Source: Sternotherus odoratus
Taxonomy: Eukaryota > Chordata > Testudines > Kinosternidae
Direction of reading: 5' to 3'
DNA length: 64,000 nt
Assembly (NCBI GenBank): GCA_032164245.1
Contig: JAVMKO010000002.1
Location: forward strand, 62,343,840 to 62,407,839
The notes below the pieces were generated by a model. That model was not told the DNA's origin and did not search any database. It saw only the letters and a list, made by a program, of their open reading frames with translations. The position numbers and the translations under genes were made by a program. Shown here piece after piece: positions 24,801 to 36,800 of the stretch. The stretch's first letter is position 1. Each line of letters starts with the position of its first letter.

Positions 24801-27800
24801 CCTGTGAGACTAACAGAGTGAAGGCTAGTAATTCACCAAAGTGATGAAGAGTTAACTAGAGATGCATGCTGGGTGAACTAAACCGTGGTGGCTGACTATT
24901 CATTCCACTTCTGACAGTACTAGTAGAAGGAAAGAACTACTGGCCATTTTACTTTAATAAAAATTATGTTTAATTTACTCCACTGTATATACAAGAGATT
25001 TATTTCTGCTCTCATCTACACCACCGATTGCAATGCACTCTTGGTTTACACTTGTGTGAAGGAAGAACCAAGTTCAAAGTGATTTTCCCTTTTTATTGAT
25101 TGTGCAATAGAATAAATTACCAGTTTATAATCAGCTGTTTCTTCTACATACTTAATCTACATTACTACTGTAGTACCCAAGCAAAAAACATTGATTCCCC
25201 ACTCCAGGTGAATAACTCTCAACCCCATGAAATTACACAAACCATGTAATAAGGATTAATTTAGTGACAATATAGTTCATTTTCAGTGTTTCCAATAAGA
25301 CATCAGACTATAACAACTGTAACAAAAGTGGGTATTCCAGCATCAATTGTCATTTGTGTAGCAATTTACAACCATATTATAAACCCTGAAAAATCACAGA
25401 TTATGATGTGGATGGACAGAGTAGCATAAATCTGGAGTGTAGTTAGAAGGATTAATTGAAATAATTTTACAAATGAATAAAGTCACTTCAACTTTCTGGT
25501 TCTTATCATTATCTCACTTTATATTAAATGCCATGGGGCAGTCATGTACACATAAATGCATACAGTACGGTACATACTGTAGCAGTGTATGAATCACGGC
25601 TAGTAATGCCTCAAGTTATTTGCACAAATGTTCTGGAATGTCAGAAGAAATAAATGATAAAGACACAACATATTATGAAATGTGTCTGTTGTATGTGATC
25701 ATTCACCATCGTGTATAAACAATATGATGAATCTGGAAATTCCAAGTTTTTAAGTTGTAGAGTTATGATGTGCCACAGTTCATATGGTTCTACTTTTTTC
25801 CTACAACTTCATGAATAAAGGTGGAGTGTGATATTAAAGCATATTCACAAATTATGTGAACATGACTAAAATTTGGGATAATCACAAGGGTGAATGAGGC
25901 ATCCCTTTGAGAAAACTCATCATTTCAATATTTCTGATGTAAAGTGTTTATATGAAGAGCTGATGAGCTTCAAATATTTAGAATGTTAAACAGTCATTCC
26001 AACACTTAATTTCTTTATTTAAAGAATGCTGGTACAATAGCCCTGCATAAATTTGTGGTAACATAATTCATGAGACCATGTCTGGCTAGTATACTGATTC
26101 TGAAACCTAATGAATAGACTTGCACCCTCAGTTTTGCTAAAGTAGGGAGTTGGGGTGGGGAAAATTAGTTTATCGGGCATTTTCCCTGAACACTCAAATG
26201 GCCCCCCTTCAAAGAGAACTTTTGCATGAATATTATTGCCAGATGCTGAATTTGTTTTCACATTTTTCTTTGTCTTAGGAGGGCGACTTGACAAAAGGCT
26301 GTTTATTGTGTTAACCTATTTTTTACTTCCGTGACTTGTTCCAAGAACAAAATTATATGGTAAATCAACTTAAAACTGTACTGTCAAGAGCTCACAGAAC
26401 ACCAGAGTTGGTGGTTTAAAGTCCATGCTGTTGATATCAGTTAACTTCCCATCTCATCTTCCTACTCCCTAAGTTTTTGTTGGCTTCTCATTTCTGTGAT
26501 AAAGCTGCTACATTCAAGGACACGTCCTCATCCATAAAGGAATCTGCACTACCAGGGTCAGCATTATGGGGTAGCAAGCAGGGCAATTACCAGGACTGGC
26601 CTTTGGTTTCAGCCCATACGGCAGGGCTCACGATCTGGCTTCAGAAACATTGCACAAATCCAATGTGTGAGCAGGTAAGGGAGGCAGGTTGGGAGCCCAC
26701 TCCTTAGTTTCTGCCCTGGGCCTGATGGTTTCAAAAGGTGAGCCTGGGAACTTAAATTTGTGACTTTGCTAAACGTTAAAAATCATGGACTGAATAGAGA
26801 CACTGGATTTATGGCTTATTACAGCCATCTGTAACCCACTACCAACTTCCTGTCCCCACCCCCAGCAGCTGCTTTTCCTCCCTCACTTCCTTTCCTCCCT
26901 ATGACTGGAGGGGTGTCAACAGGCCACTTCACCTTGAATGGCCCCTTGAAATATGGGTTAACTATGGATACTAAACAATTTGCTCCATTCTGTATTTATC
27001 TGTGACACTGAGTTATTTTCCCAGGCCTGAAGAAGAGTTCTGTGTAAGATCAAATGCTCGTCTCTTTCACCAACAGAAGGTGGTCCAAAAAAATATATTA
27101 CCTCATCCAGCGGGTCTCTCTAATGACTTGGGATCGACTTGGCTACAACAGCACTACATGCAACATTCGCAGAAACTATTTCCTATGGTTATAGGTATGT
27201 TGTTATGAATCACTACCGCAAAGACAGAATTGTTCTGCTCCAACAAGCCCATGTTAAAGTTTACAAATCCATTCAAACAAGCTATTGTCGTGTCTCTTTT
27301 CCTTGGGCAGGTTGCTGCAGGTGGAGCAGTCTCTTTCTGAAACCACATTAGCTAGGAAGGCTTCTGCTGCAGGTCTTCCTTGTTTCTTGGGGAGACACTG
27401 AATCTAACTTTTCATAATCTAAAGGAGTCTCGTATCAGAGGGTTAGTCATGCTAGTCTCTAACCACAAAAACAACGAGGAGTCCAGTGGCACCTTAAAGA
27501 CTAACAGATTTATTTGGGCATAAGCTTTTGTGGGTAAAATCCCCACTTCTTCAGATGCATTTCAGATTCCCAAGTAAATCTGTTAGTCTTTAAGGTGCCA
27601 CTGGACTCCTGGTTGTTTTTGTGGATAAAGGAGTCTATACTTTGTTCTAATCTTATCAAAAGAGGGCATGACCATGGTGTATTTAGGTTGATCCCTCACC
27701 TCCACTATCATCTCCTATTCCTTTCACTTGCGTTGGACACTATTATCGGGCATTGGGTAATAGCTCAAATTAACGATATTTCTCATAAGGTTTCTTTTCT

Positions 27801-30800
27801 ACTGAAGCAATGTCTCTTAAGACCGTTAAATTAGGTCACTCTGGTTTAATCTCTTTAGCCTAAATATGGGAAACTGAAATATTTTCTGCACATTGAACAT
27901 TGTGGGACTTCCTGGTGTAAATTTGATCAGAACTGTGCAATAGCTTAAACTGAACTGAGCATCAGCTTGTCCCACAAGCCCAACGAAGTCATTAGCCAGT
28001 AGGTAATATGGGGTTTCAGATTATGTGCTTGATGTTGTCATTGGTTACAAATACCTCCAGAATACCAAACTCCACAGTCTTGACACAGGGGTATCAAATA
28101 AGGGCTTCATGATATACTCCTATTCTACAGAACCTAAGCCTTCATTTAAAAAACATAAAGGGTAATTTTCTAGCCATCACATCTGTAGAAATATTCTTCC
28201 AAATGTAAATGAACCGAATATCTAATTTTGGACACCCAATGCCTATTCTAAGCAGTATAAGACACTGTAAACTGGGAGTTGTCTTCTGATTTTTTTTTTA
28301 AGGTTTGTAATGTTTTTTAAATTGTAAATCACCAAGATTTTATTATTTGAAAGCTGGTGACTACTGTGCACACTTAGCATCTTATAAAGTAATGTGGAAT
28401 ATATTTAACCCTCATAAGTCTTAAACAGCATAGAAACATGAATCAATGTAGTTTTATACAGTACATCCAGGTTTCTTTAGGAACCACGAGAAACCATTTT
28501 CTATCAACTGAAGATCCCCTCCTTTTAACACATTAAATTTTTGCCTAAATTATTAAAATGTGATGTGTCTAACTTAAATGAACAAAACCCAGAATTTTCA
28601 GAAGTAAAGGGGCATTTATAAATAGCTTATTGACTTAGAAACAAAGATTTTATGAAATCTAAAATGAATCAGTTTCAAGAAATAAATGATCATATTTTAC
28701 ATATTTTTAAACTGTATTGCATTTTAAAATTGCAGGGACTAGAACATATTGACAGTGGATGCTTTGGACATTATACTATTATATTAGTTTATAATAAATA
28801 GATTGTTTCCTTGTTTATAGAGTCCTCTGAAGTACTGAGGATCAGACATCACCACATTAAATAAGCCTGTGAGAAACAGAAAGTGAAACTGATGAGCCTG
28901 GAGGCTGTACTTTCAGTGTCCAAATGATAGAAAATGAAATGTAAGAAGTAAACATATGCAGTGAAAAGTAATTAAAAAAAATATTGGGGCTGATCCTTAG
29001 CTGATCTAGATCAGTGTGTTCCACTGAGTTTGCTAGAACATTGATTTATACCCATTGAGGATCTGGGCCTTTTGGGTTGGTTTTGTTTATGGTGTCCCTT
29101 TAAGGCTATCAATGAATTCTTATTTTACTTTCTTGTGACTATTATGTCACAGGGGGAGGGGGTCAGTTATTTGTTACAAAATGTGCTACAATAGATAGGC
29201 ACAATCACTTGAGTTCCAGGTGACATTCCAACCCATCTCATTCACTTTGTTGCTGGTATGGGTTTGTGTTAGACTGCCAGTAGTATCTGAAAATATGCAA
29301 GAGCCTCAACACCATTTGGCATATGGCAGGTGAGCTACCAAAACATGACTAATAGTAATCATATCTGTCTTGAAAGCAGACCTCATTTAGCACTTCATGA
29401 GAATAAACTTCAGTCAGTTATCAGGGAGCTTAGTGCTCATCTAAGGATACTCCAGGGTCTACAGCCGTGAAACCCCACAGAAACACCAGGAGGCTTCTGA
29501 ATGTTTGCTTTTCTTATCTTTTCCTCTCTATTCTTCACTTGGTAGTAGACACACATGTAAGAGTACTGGCGGGCATTCTTCGCTGCATGGCTAAGACTAC
29601 TGTCTCTTGAAACTAATTTTCTGTGTCAGAGTCAAGTTGGCAGCTCATGTAAATGATTGAAGCTTTTTTTAATCAAGGATGCGAGGACTGCGACCTTTAA
29701 ATGTCAGTAATCAGATGTTTTGCACTATACTCTGCTTCAATTATTTGCACAATCAAGGACTTTGTCATTCATTCCCCAGCTACCCTTCAGAAGCATGAAA
29801 GAGATGTGCTATGGCACAATGGATATCTTGTTTTTGCTGCACATGTGGAGACAACCTTAATGGTATTTCTGTGAACTTGTGACTATAATAGGAAGATTTT
29901 TTTCTGATATCAGGTACAATTAAGAGTATAAAGGACAAAAGCCAGCAGGGAACATTGACAGAGTGCTCTGGGTGGTGTTCCCCTCTGAAGTAAAAATGCA
30001 TCATGAATGTGACACATTCAAGCTTCACTAGCCAAGGGAGGGAGAGTCACTGAACATACTTCCATCCAGCTCTCTTCCAGCCTTATTTGGCAGCTGCTAA
30101 GTAAACATTCTATAAAAGTCTTGTTCGCTGAAATATGGAGACAGAAATGAAATTCCACAGGATAGTAGCATTTGAAAGGCGTGTTATCTGATCTTCTCAC
30201 TCCAGACAAATTCAGTCTGCTGTTTAGTATAGCAGCAATGGGGTGCAGTATATTCAAACTGACCCCATAGTCCAGGAGCAGACTGTGGACGGACTATGCT
30301 AAGGGTTTGGGCACATTACTTCCTCCAATATACATCAATAGCGCCCATTGGCTTCAGTAGCAGTGACCTACAAGTCTGAGAGCAGAATTAGACACTAGCT
30401 GCACTCATTTTCCAAAGGGAAGCTGCCCATTGTCTATAAAGAGCACTGACACAACATTTCCCAGTGCATTATCTGCAGCGACATGCTACAACAGCAGTAG
30501 GAAAATCTGGAAGTAAAAACATACCTGAAAATGGTGGGCATAATTTCATCAGAAACTCTATACAGCTTATTTCTGACACATTTTACAAAATGGAAGTTAC
30601 TTACCTGTAACAGGAGGTTCTTCAAGATGTGTGGTCCCTATCTATCTGCATTCCACATGTGCTGCATGTTTATGAGACTGGAAAGTCTTTCATGTAGTAT
30701 CTGTTGGTCTATACCTGCACCTTGGATCTCCTTGTGCTCAGTGTCAAGGGTATAAGGGGAGATATGGACCTCTTCAATTCCTTCTCTACCATTAATCTAG

Positions 30801-33800
30801 TCTTAATCCAAAGCAGAGGGGAGGAGGGCAAGTAGTGGTATAGAGATAGGGATTCTGCCAATTTTATTTGTCAATAAATAAATGTGGAGGCTTCAGCATG
30901 GCAGGAAGTGAGGCTCAGGGCGGTAGGGATTAGGTGTAGAGGCTAAGTGGGGGGGGGGAGGGCCTGGGTGCAGGGATGGGGTGTTGGTATGTGGGGTCCA
31001 GATGCACCGGAATTGGATGGGTCAGGGAGCAGCTCCCTGTACAGTAACCACTGCCCCTGTGATTGAGAAGCAATGGGGTTGTGGAGAGTGTATCTGTGGA
31101 GCTTGCTGTATCCGGGAAGCTTTCTAGGTGTGGGTCATACCTGGTCACGGCTGCTTCTTTCAGAGGAAGAGCAAGTCCTACCTTCCCCAGCCCAGCCAGG
31201 ACTAACAGATGAGCCTGGCACACAGTAGGAGCCACTGGCTGGAGCATCCCCAGCCCTGCCTTCCCCCTGCACCTCCCCATGCAATGATTTACTTCTCTGC
31301 CAGCTTCTCGATGCACCCAAGTTTCTGGGGAGGAGCAGGTGACTGCTCAAGTCTTCCCTTTGCTTCCCCTTTGGAAAGTAATTTTTCTGTGGGGAAGCAA
31401 ACTCCCCCAGGAGTTAAGTATATGAAGATGGTGTAGCCATTTTGTCTCGGTTGTAGCAGCACAGATAAGAAGACCTTCATGAAGACTCTGGATGCTGCTG
31501 CCAACCCAGCATACCCTGAACTGATAGTGTTCCTGTCCCAGCAGAAATCAGAACCTTCTGGGGGATGGCTGAATATCTACAGGATAGTATGCTTTTTTCA
31601 TGACAAGAGCTGTAAAACATGTCTTTTTCTAAGGAGAGAATTACTGATGCCAGTGAAACCATGCAGAATTTTAAATCATGAATAAAAATATTTAGCTGAC
31701 ATAGGTTGAGAATGGGCCTTCATCTTCCCTTTTTGGGGGAGGAACTATGAAAAACTTGGAGTTGAGCCTTTTCCCTTTATACTCTTGGGTCCATGGGGGG
31801 GGGGGGGGGTGTCCTGGTGTGAAGTTGCAGGGATGAAGGTCTCCTTACCACCACACAGCAGGCCAGCTATTCCCCACCTTAGGCTAGCCTGTGGTGAGGT
31901 TACCATCCCAGTCCTGATGGCAGCAGATCTTTTTGGGCGGACATAGCATTAAATATTTAGACAGGTAGAAGAAAAGAGCTATGTGCAACTTACCTGCTTC
32001 AAAACTGGCCATACTTTGCTCTGAGTTGGAGATAATGGCAAAAATATACAGACACAGGCTTAGACATGGCAGAAGAGAGCCAGATTTAAGAAGAATGGCT
32101 GACTTAAATACAAAGAGACACTGAAACAATGTTCCTCCTCTGATGGGCTAATAAGCCAGTTCCTATTTTTCACTGTACCACCACCGTTTCTCGCTTACAC
32201 AATAAACTGGAACTGCACATTACATGCCGCCACAAAAATTGATTTGTTGAAAGGAGAAAGCTTCTAAATCACTGGTGTGGATAGGTTTATGAATCATCAA
32301 TAAGTACAGTACTTACTACTAAATAGTGTCACAAACCAGTTTGCATGGTAATTTTTAGCCAAGCAAATATTGACAGTACTCTGCTATTTAACATTCCTAG
32401 AAAGGATGCTACCAATTCCATGACACGTCAGCGCTGGGAGGAGTCATGTCTCGAAAGCACAAACATCCTCTCTTTGGATTAACGTTTTAAAACATCTGCT
32501 TCCGTTAAAGCGGTTAAAAAAAACTAAGTGCACTGGGCTGTGATTTAATTTAAGCAGATCAATGTCCCTCTTCTAAAGAACCCCCAAAGGTGCCAAACCT
32601 GCACTAACCGTGAGGGGTTGCTCTGGAGCATGTTGACATACAACCCGATGAGTACATGTTCATCGGCCAGCCTGTCTGCAACATCGAGGCTGTACTGTAA
32701 CCTGAAACAGGGTTGGGGGGAAAAAGGGTGTGATCCGGACAGACAGAGAGAAATAAACAGAAAAAGCAGGAGCAAGTAAGATTGTGAAATGGGACTTTAA
32801 GAATGAGCAATAAATGTTCTTAGAAAAAAACTAAAGTGTTGAAATTCTTATTTACTCTAGTTGTTTTAAATGGCACAATGCAACTTGATTAGGCAAGTGA
32901 TCCTGCGAGATGGGGGGAACCTGCTAGAAGATGCAGAACACCTTCAACTCCCGTTGAAGTCAGTGGGAGCTGAAGGAGCTTCAGCACCAGGCAGGATCAT
33001 GCCATGTGTTAGTCCTATAAAGAAAATTACTTTAAAAATAGTACAGATTAATGAAATTTGCCAATTTTAATATATTATAGGTAGTATATATATAATATAC
33101 ATTATATGAATAATAAAAATAATTTATGTAGTATATATATACACACACATATGATTAACAGATTGAAATCAAGAGTTAGGTATGTTTGGAAGTATCAGAT
33201 CAAGATAGTAGGTATATAAATATATGCACTTAAACAAAGCCTACTTACTTCAGTGGGTTAGTTAGGTTATAGAGATACTGTAATTTTCTTGTGGAAAAAA
33301 GTGTATAGATTAAAAAGGTGGGGGAAGACAGAAGAATTGTTTCTGTAGTTGTGTTAGTGCAAAGCTACCAGCACACTCTCCAACTTACCCCTTGCCTTTC
33401 AAGAAAGCTGGAGCAGCCCTAGCCAGCAATTTGTTCTGCTCTGCTTCATTATTCTTGTAAGGAGAGCTAGTTAATAAGACAGGAAAACTATGAAGAGGGT
33501 AAACAACAATGATGCTTGCAGTTCATTCAAGAAGAGAGTTCAGGGAAAATCATTCAAGAGCCTTGAGCTGAACCAAGAGCAGAAGCGTCAAGCATGATGA
33601 GGTTCTTCCCCCTCTAAACTAGAATACCTACAGCAAGGGAAGAACCTAACAAAACAAGCGTCAACAAAAAAAAAAAAATCTGTTTGGAGGCTACTGTAGT
33701 TTCAGGTGAAGTTTGAGCTACATACTTGATGCTGAATCTTAGCATACCAAGCCTTTACATCAAGTGGGGAAAACTCCTCTACAATGGGCAGGGTATTTCT

Positions 33801-36800
33801 GGTATGATGGGGGTATTTCTGGGATGATTCCCGTTGAATTAAATTTTCTCTTTATTTGCTATAATATGTGGAGCATATGGTGGAGACATTCACCTCCCCA
33901 AGTCAGAAAAGGTAGCACTGGTGACAGCACTGACCAAGAAGGAGGGAAGACAAGAGAGTCAGTTTTTAAATCCTGGGATTCTGGGTATAGTGCTGTTCCC
34001 AAAAGTATTGCATGTGGATCTCAAATGTGGAAGTAGCTGAGGAAGAGTCTACATCTAATTCATGGATTCCAAAACTTTGTTTGCAATTTCTACAGAGTAA
34101 GACCCTGATGGACTGCGAGACGCTTTGTTTACCTGAGTATCTGGAGGTACAGCTGCTCGCAGCTCCCAATAGCCTGGCCCACATCGCTTCCCACAGCTCC
34201 CATTGTCCGGGAACGGTGAACTGCAGCCATTGGGAGCTGCGAGCGGCCATTCCCACAGACGCTCAGGTAAATAAACTGTCCCATGGCCCACCAGGGGCTT
34301 ATCCTGAACCAAGTTTGGGAACCCTGAATCTAATTGAATCTGTCCTTCTGTGGGGTAGCTCCGATTTAGTTTTTAAGAATTACTATGTTCTTTTTTTTAT
34401 GCCCTCAAATATATTTGTTATTTTTCATTATAATCCATTTGTCAGTCATGCTTTCTTTTTAGGTTTAAATATTTAAAGGGTCACAGTAATTTCCTGATGC
34501 TGAAATACTTGAGTGACTGGGGAAAAAAAGAAGATACTGGATAAAAATGGAGAGATTTACATCTTGGTTCATCTCTCATGCTGTTGCATTTTTTGTGAAA
34601 GTTATTTCATTTCTCTCCCCATTTTAATCAATCACCAATCTTCTTTGGGTCTGGCTACTGACATTCAGGCATCTTCTGACCAAAGACTGTCTGTGTGTGA
34701 GTAGTGCACTGCAGGGATTTTTCAAAGAGCAACAGGAAAGCTACTCAAATGGTCATCTGCTTGTGGTACATCTGAGTAGACAAGGTTCTGATGCACTGAA
34801 GAGTAAAAATAACAACTGTATGACAAATGAATCATTCCCTGAGTCTGGTCTTATCCCACTCTGCCACCACTCCAGCATCTCCCACACGGAAGTTTAAATC
34901 ATCATTCATCAGTCAGGTTTTCAAAGGATTACAATTAAGGGGTGTCTCCAAGGACCCTAACTTTATTGTTTTATGACAATCTGAATGGCATCTAGATCAA
35001 GTCATTTGTGCACAGCAGGAAAACTGTTTGCTATTTATCTATCTTCTTATGCAATCCCCACTGGGGTATTTATAAAGAACATAACATAAGGACGGCCCTA
35101 CGGGGTCAGACCAGCCCATCAAGCCCAGTATCTTGTCTTCTGACAGTTGTCATTGCCAGATGCTTGAAAGGGAATGAACAGAATAGGGCAATCATCAAGT
35201 GATCCTGACTACCAGATGCAGGGGATGGCTTGGAGACATCCAGAGCCTATGTTTGCATCCCTGATCATCTTGGCTAAGAGCCATGGACAGACCTATCCTC
35301 CATGAACTTATCTAATTATTTTTTTGAACCCTGTTATAGTTTTGGCCTTCACAACATCCCCTCAAATCAATTCCACAGAGTTACTGTGCATTGTGTGAAG
35401 TACTTCCTTTTGTTTTAAATCGGTTTCCTATTAGTTTCATTGGCTTGTTCTCGAGTAATGCGAAGGAGTAAATAACACTTCCTTATTCACTTTCTCCACA
35501 TCATGTACGATTTGCTAAATCTCTATCATATCCCTCCTTAGTCGTCTCTTTTTCCAAGTTGAATACTCCCAGTCTTTTCAATCTCGCCTCATACGGAAGC
35601 TGTTCCATACCCTTGGGGTACATCTTCACTACCCGCCGGATCGGTTTATCAGGGATTGATTTATCGCGTCTACACTAGACGTGATAAATCCATCCCCGAT
35701 TGCTCTGCTTTCGACTCCTGTAATCCACCAAGATGAGAGGCAGAAGCAGAGCTGATGGAGGAGCAGCGGCAGTCAACCCTGCACTGTGCGGACTTGAGGT
35801 AAGTCGATTTAAGATACGTCGACTTCAGCTACGCTATTCTCGACCCCACCCCCAGTGTACACCAGGGCTTAGTCATTTATGTTGCCCTTTTTTGTACTTT
35901 TTAAAATTTTAATAAATCTTTTTTGAAATGGGGTGACCAGAACTGCATACAGTATTCAAGGTGTGGGTTTACCATGCATTTATATTGTAGCAATATGATA
36001 TTTAGTTTCTTATTATCAATCCCTTTCCTAATGGTTCCTAATACTCTGTGAGGTTGTTGGTTGTTTTTTTTTTATTGCTGCTGCATACTGAATGGATGTT
36101 TTCTAAGAATGATCCACAATGACTCAAAAATCTTTTTATTGAGTAGTAACAGCTAATTTAGATCCCATCATTTTGTATGTGCATTACTTTGAATTTATCT
36201 ACATTGAATTTCATCTGCCATTTTGTTGCACAGTCAACTAGTTTAGTGAAGTCCATTTGTAACTCTTTGCAGTTTGCTTTGGACTTAACTATCTTGAGTA
36301 ATTTTGTATCATCTGCAAACTTTGCCCCCTCACTGTTTACCTCTTTTACAGATCACTTATGAATATTTTGTACAGATCCAGTATTTCTCTCTCTCCATCC
36401 TAAAAAATGACCCATTGCTTCCTGTCTTAATCAGTTAGTGATCTATAAGAGGACTTTCCCTCTTATCCCATGACTGCTTAGTTTCCTTAAGAGCCTTTGG
36501 TGAGGGATCTTGTCAAAGGCTTTCTGAAAGTTCAAATATACTTTATCTACTGGATCACCCTTGTCCACATTTGTTGACTCCTTCAAAGATTTTGAATAGT
36601 TAGGTGAGGCATGGTTTTCCTTTACAAAAGCAGTGTTGACTCTTCCCCAACAAACTGTGTTAATCTACGTGTCTAATAATTCTGTTCTTTACTATAGTTT
36701 CAACCAAAATTCGAGATAAACCCTGGAAGACAATAATTTTCATTGCATTTCATTTCCAGTTATGGAAGAAAAAAAATGCATTAAAAGGGACAGAAATGGT

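Larger units (their letters stand above)
23365..32608 (-). other. DTNA: DTNA intron 7-8
   Basis: This 9.2-kb intron contains two SINEs (27010-27168 and 27430-27625), a palindromic repeat (about 28985-29072) and a repeat bearing a splice-donor motif (30590-30785). There is a G run at 31795-31810. The 20-mer-scale match 'gggtgaactaaacc-tggtggc' occurs at 23670-23690 and 24869-24889. Most of 24900-26900 is AT-rich unique-looking sequence. No further coding exon was recognised. Confidence 0.75.

Noticed and set aside
33389..33453. Alternative acceptor (ttacaag) for segment 6
   Set aside because: It would leave the exon in phase 0, incompatible with the split codons of segments 4 and 5; the upstream acceptor restores the conserved SSP-x-K residues.
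34012..34476. Open frames of 154 and 96 residues
   Set aside because: They lie mostly in a non-autonomous hAT-like element with inverted arms.
36480..36620. Reverse-transcriptase-like translation as a possible live gene
   Set aside because: It is a CR1 fragment that is 5'-truncated, frameshifted and interrupted by another element.
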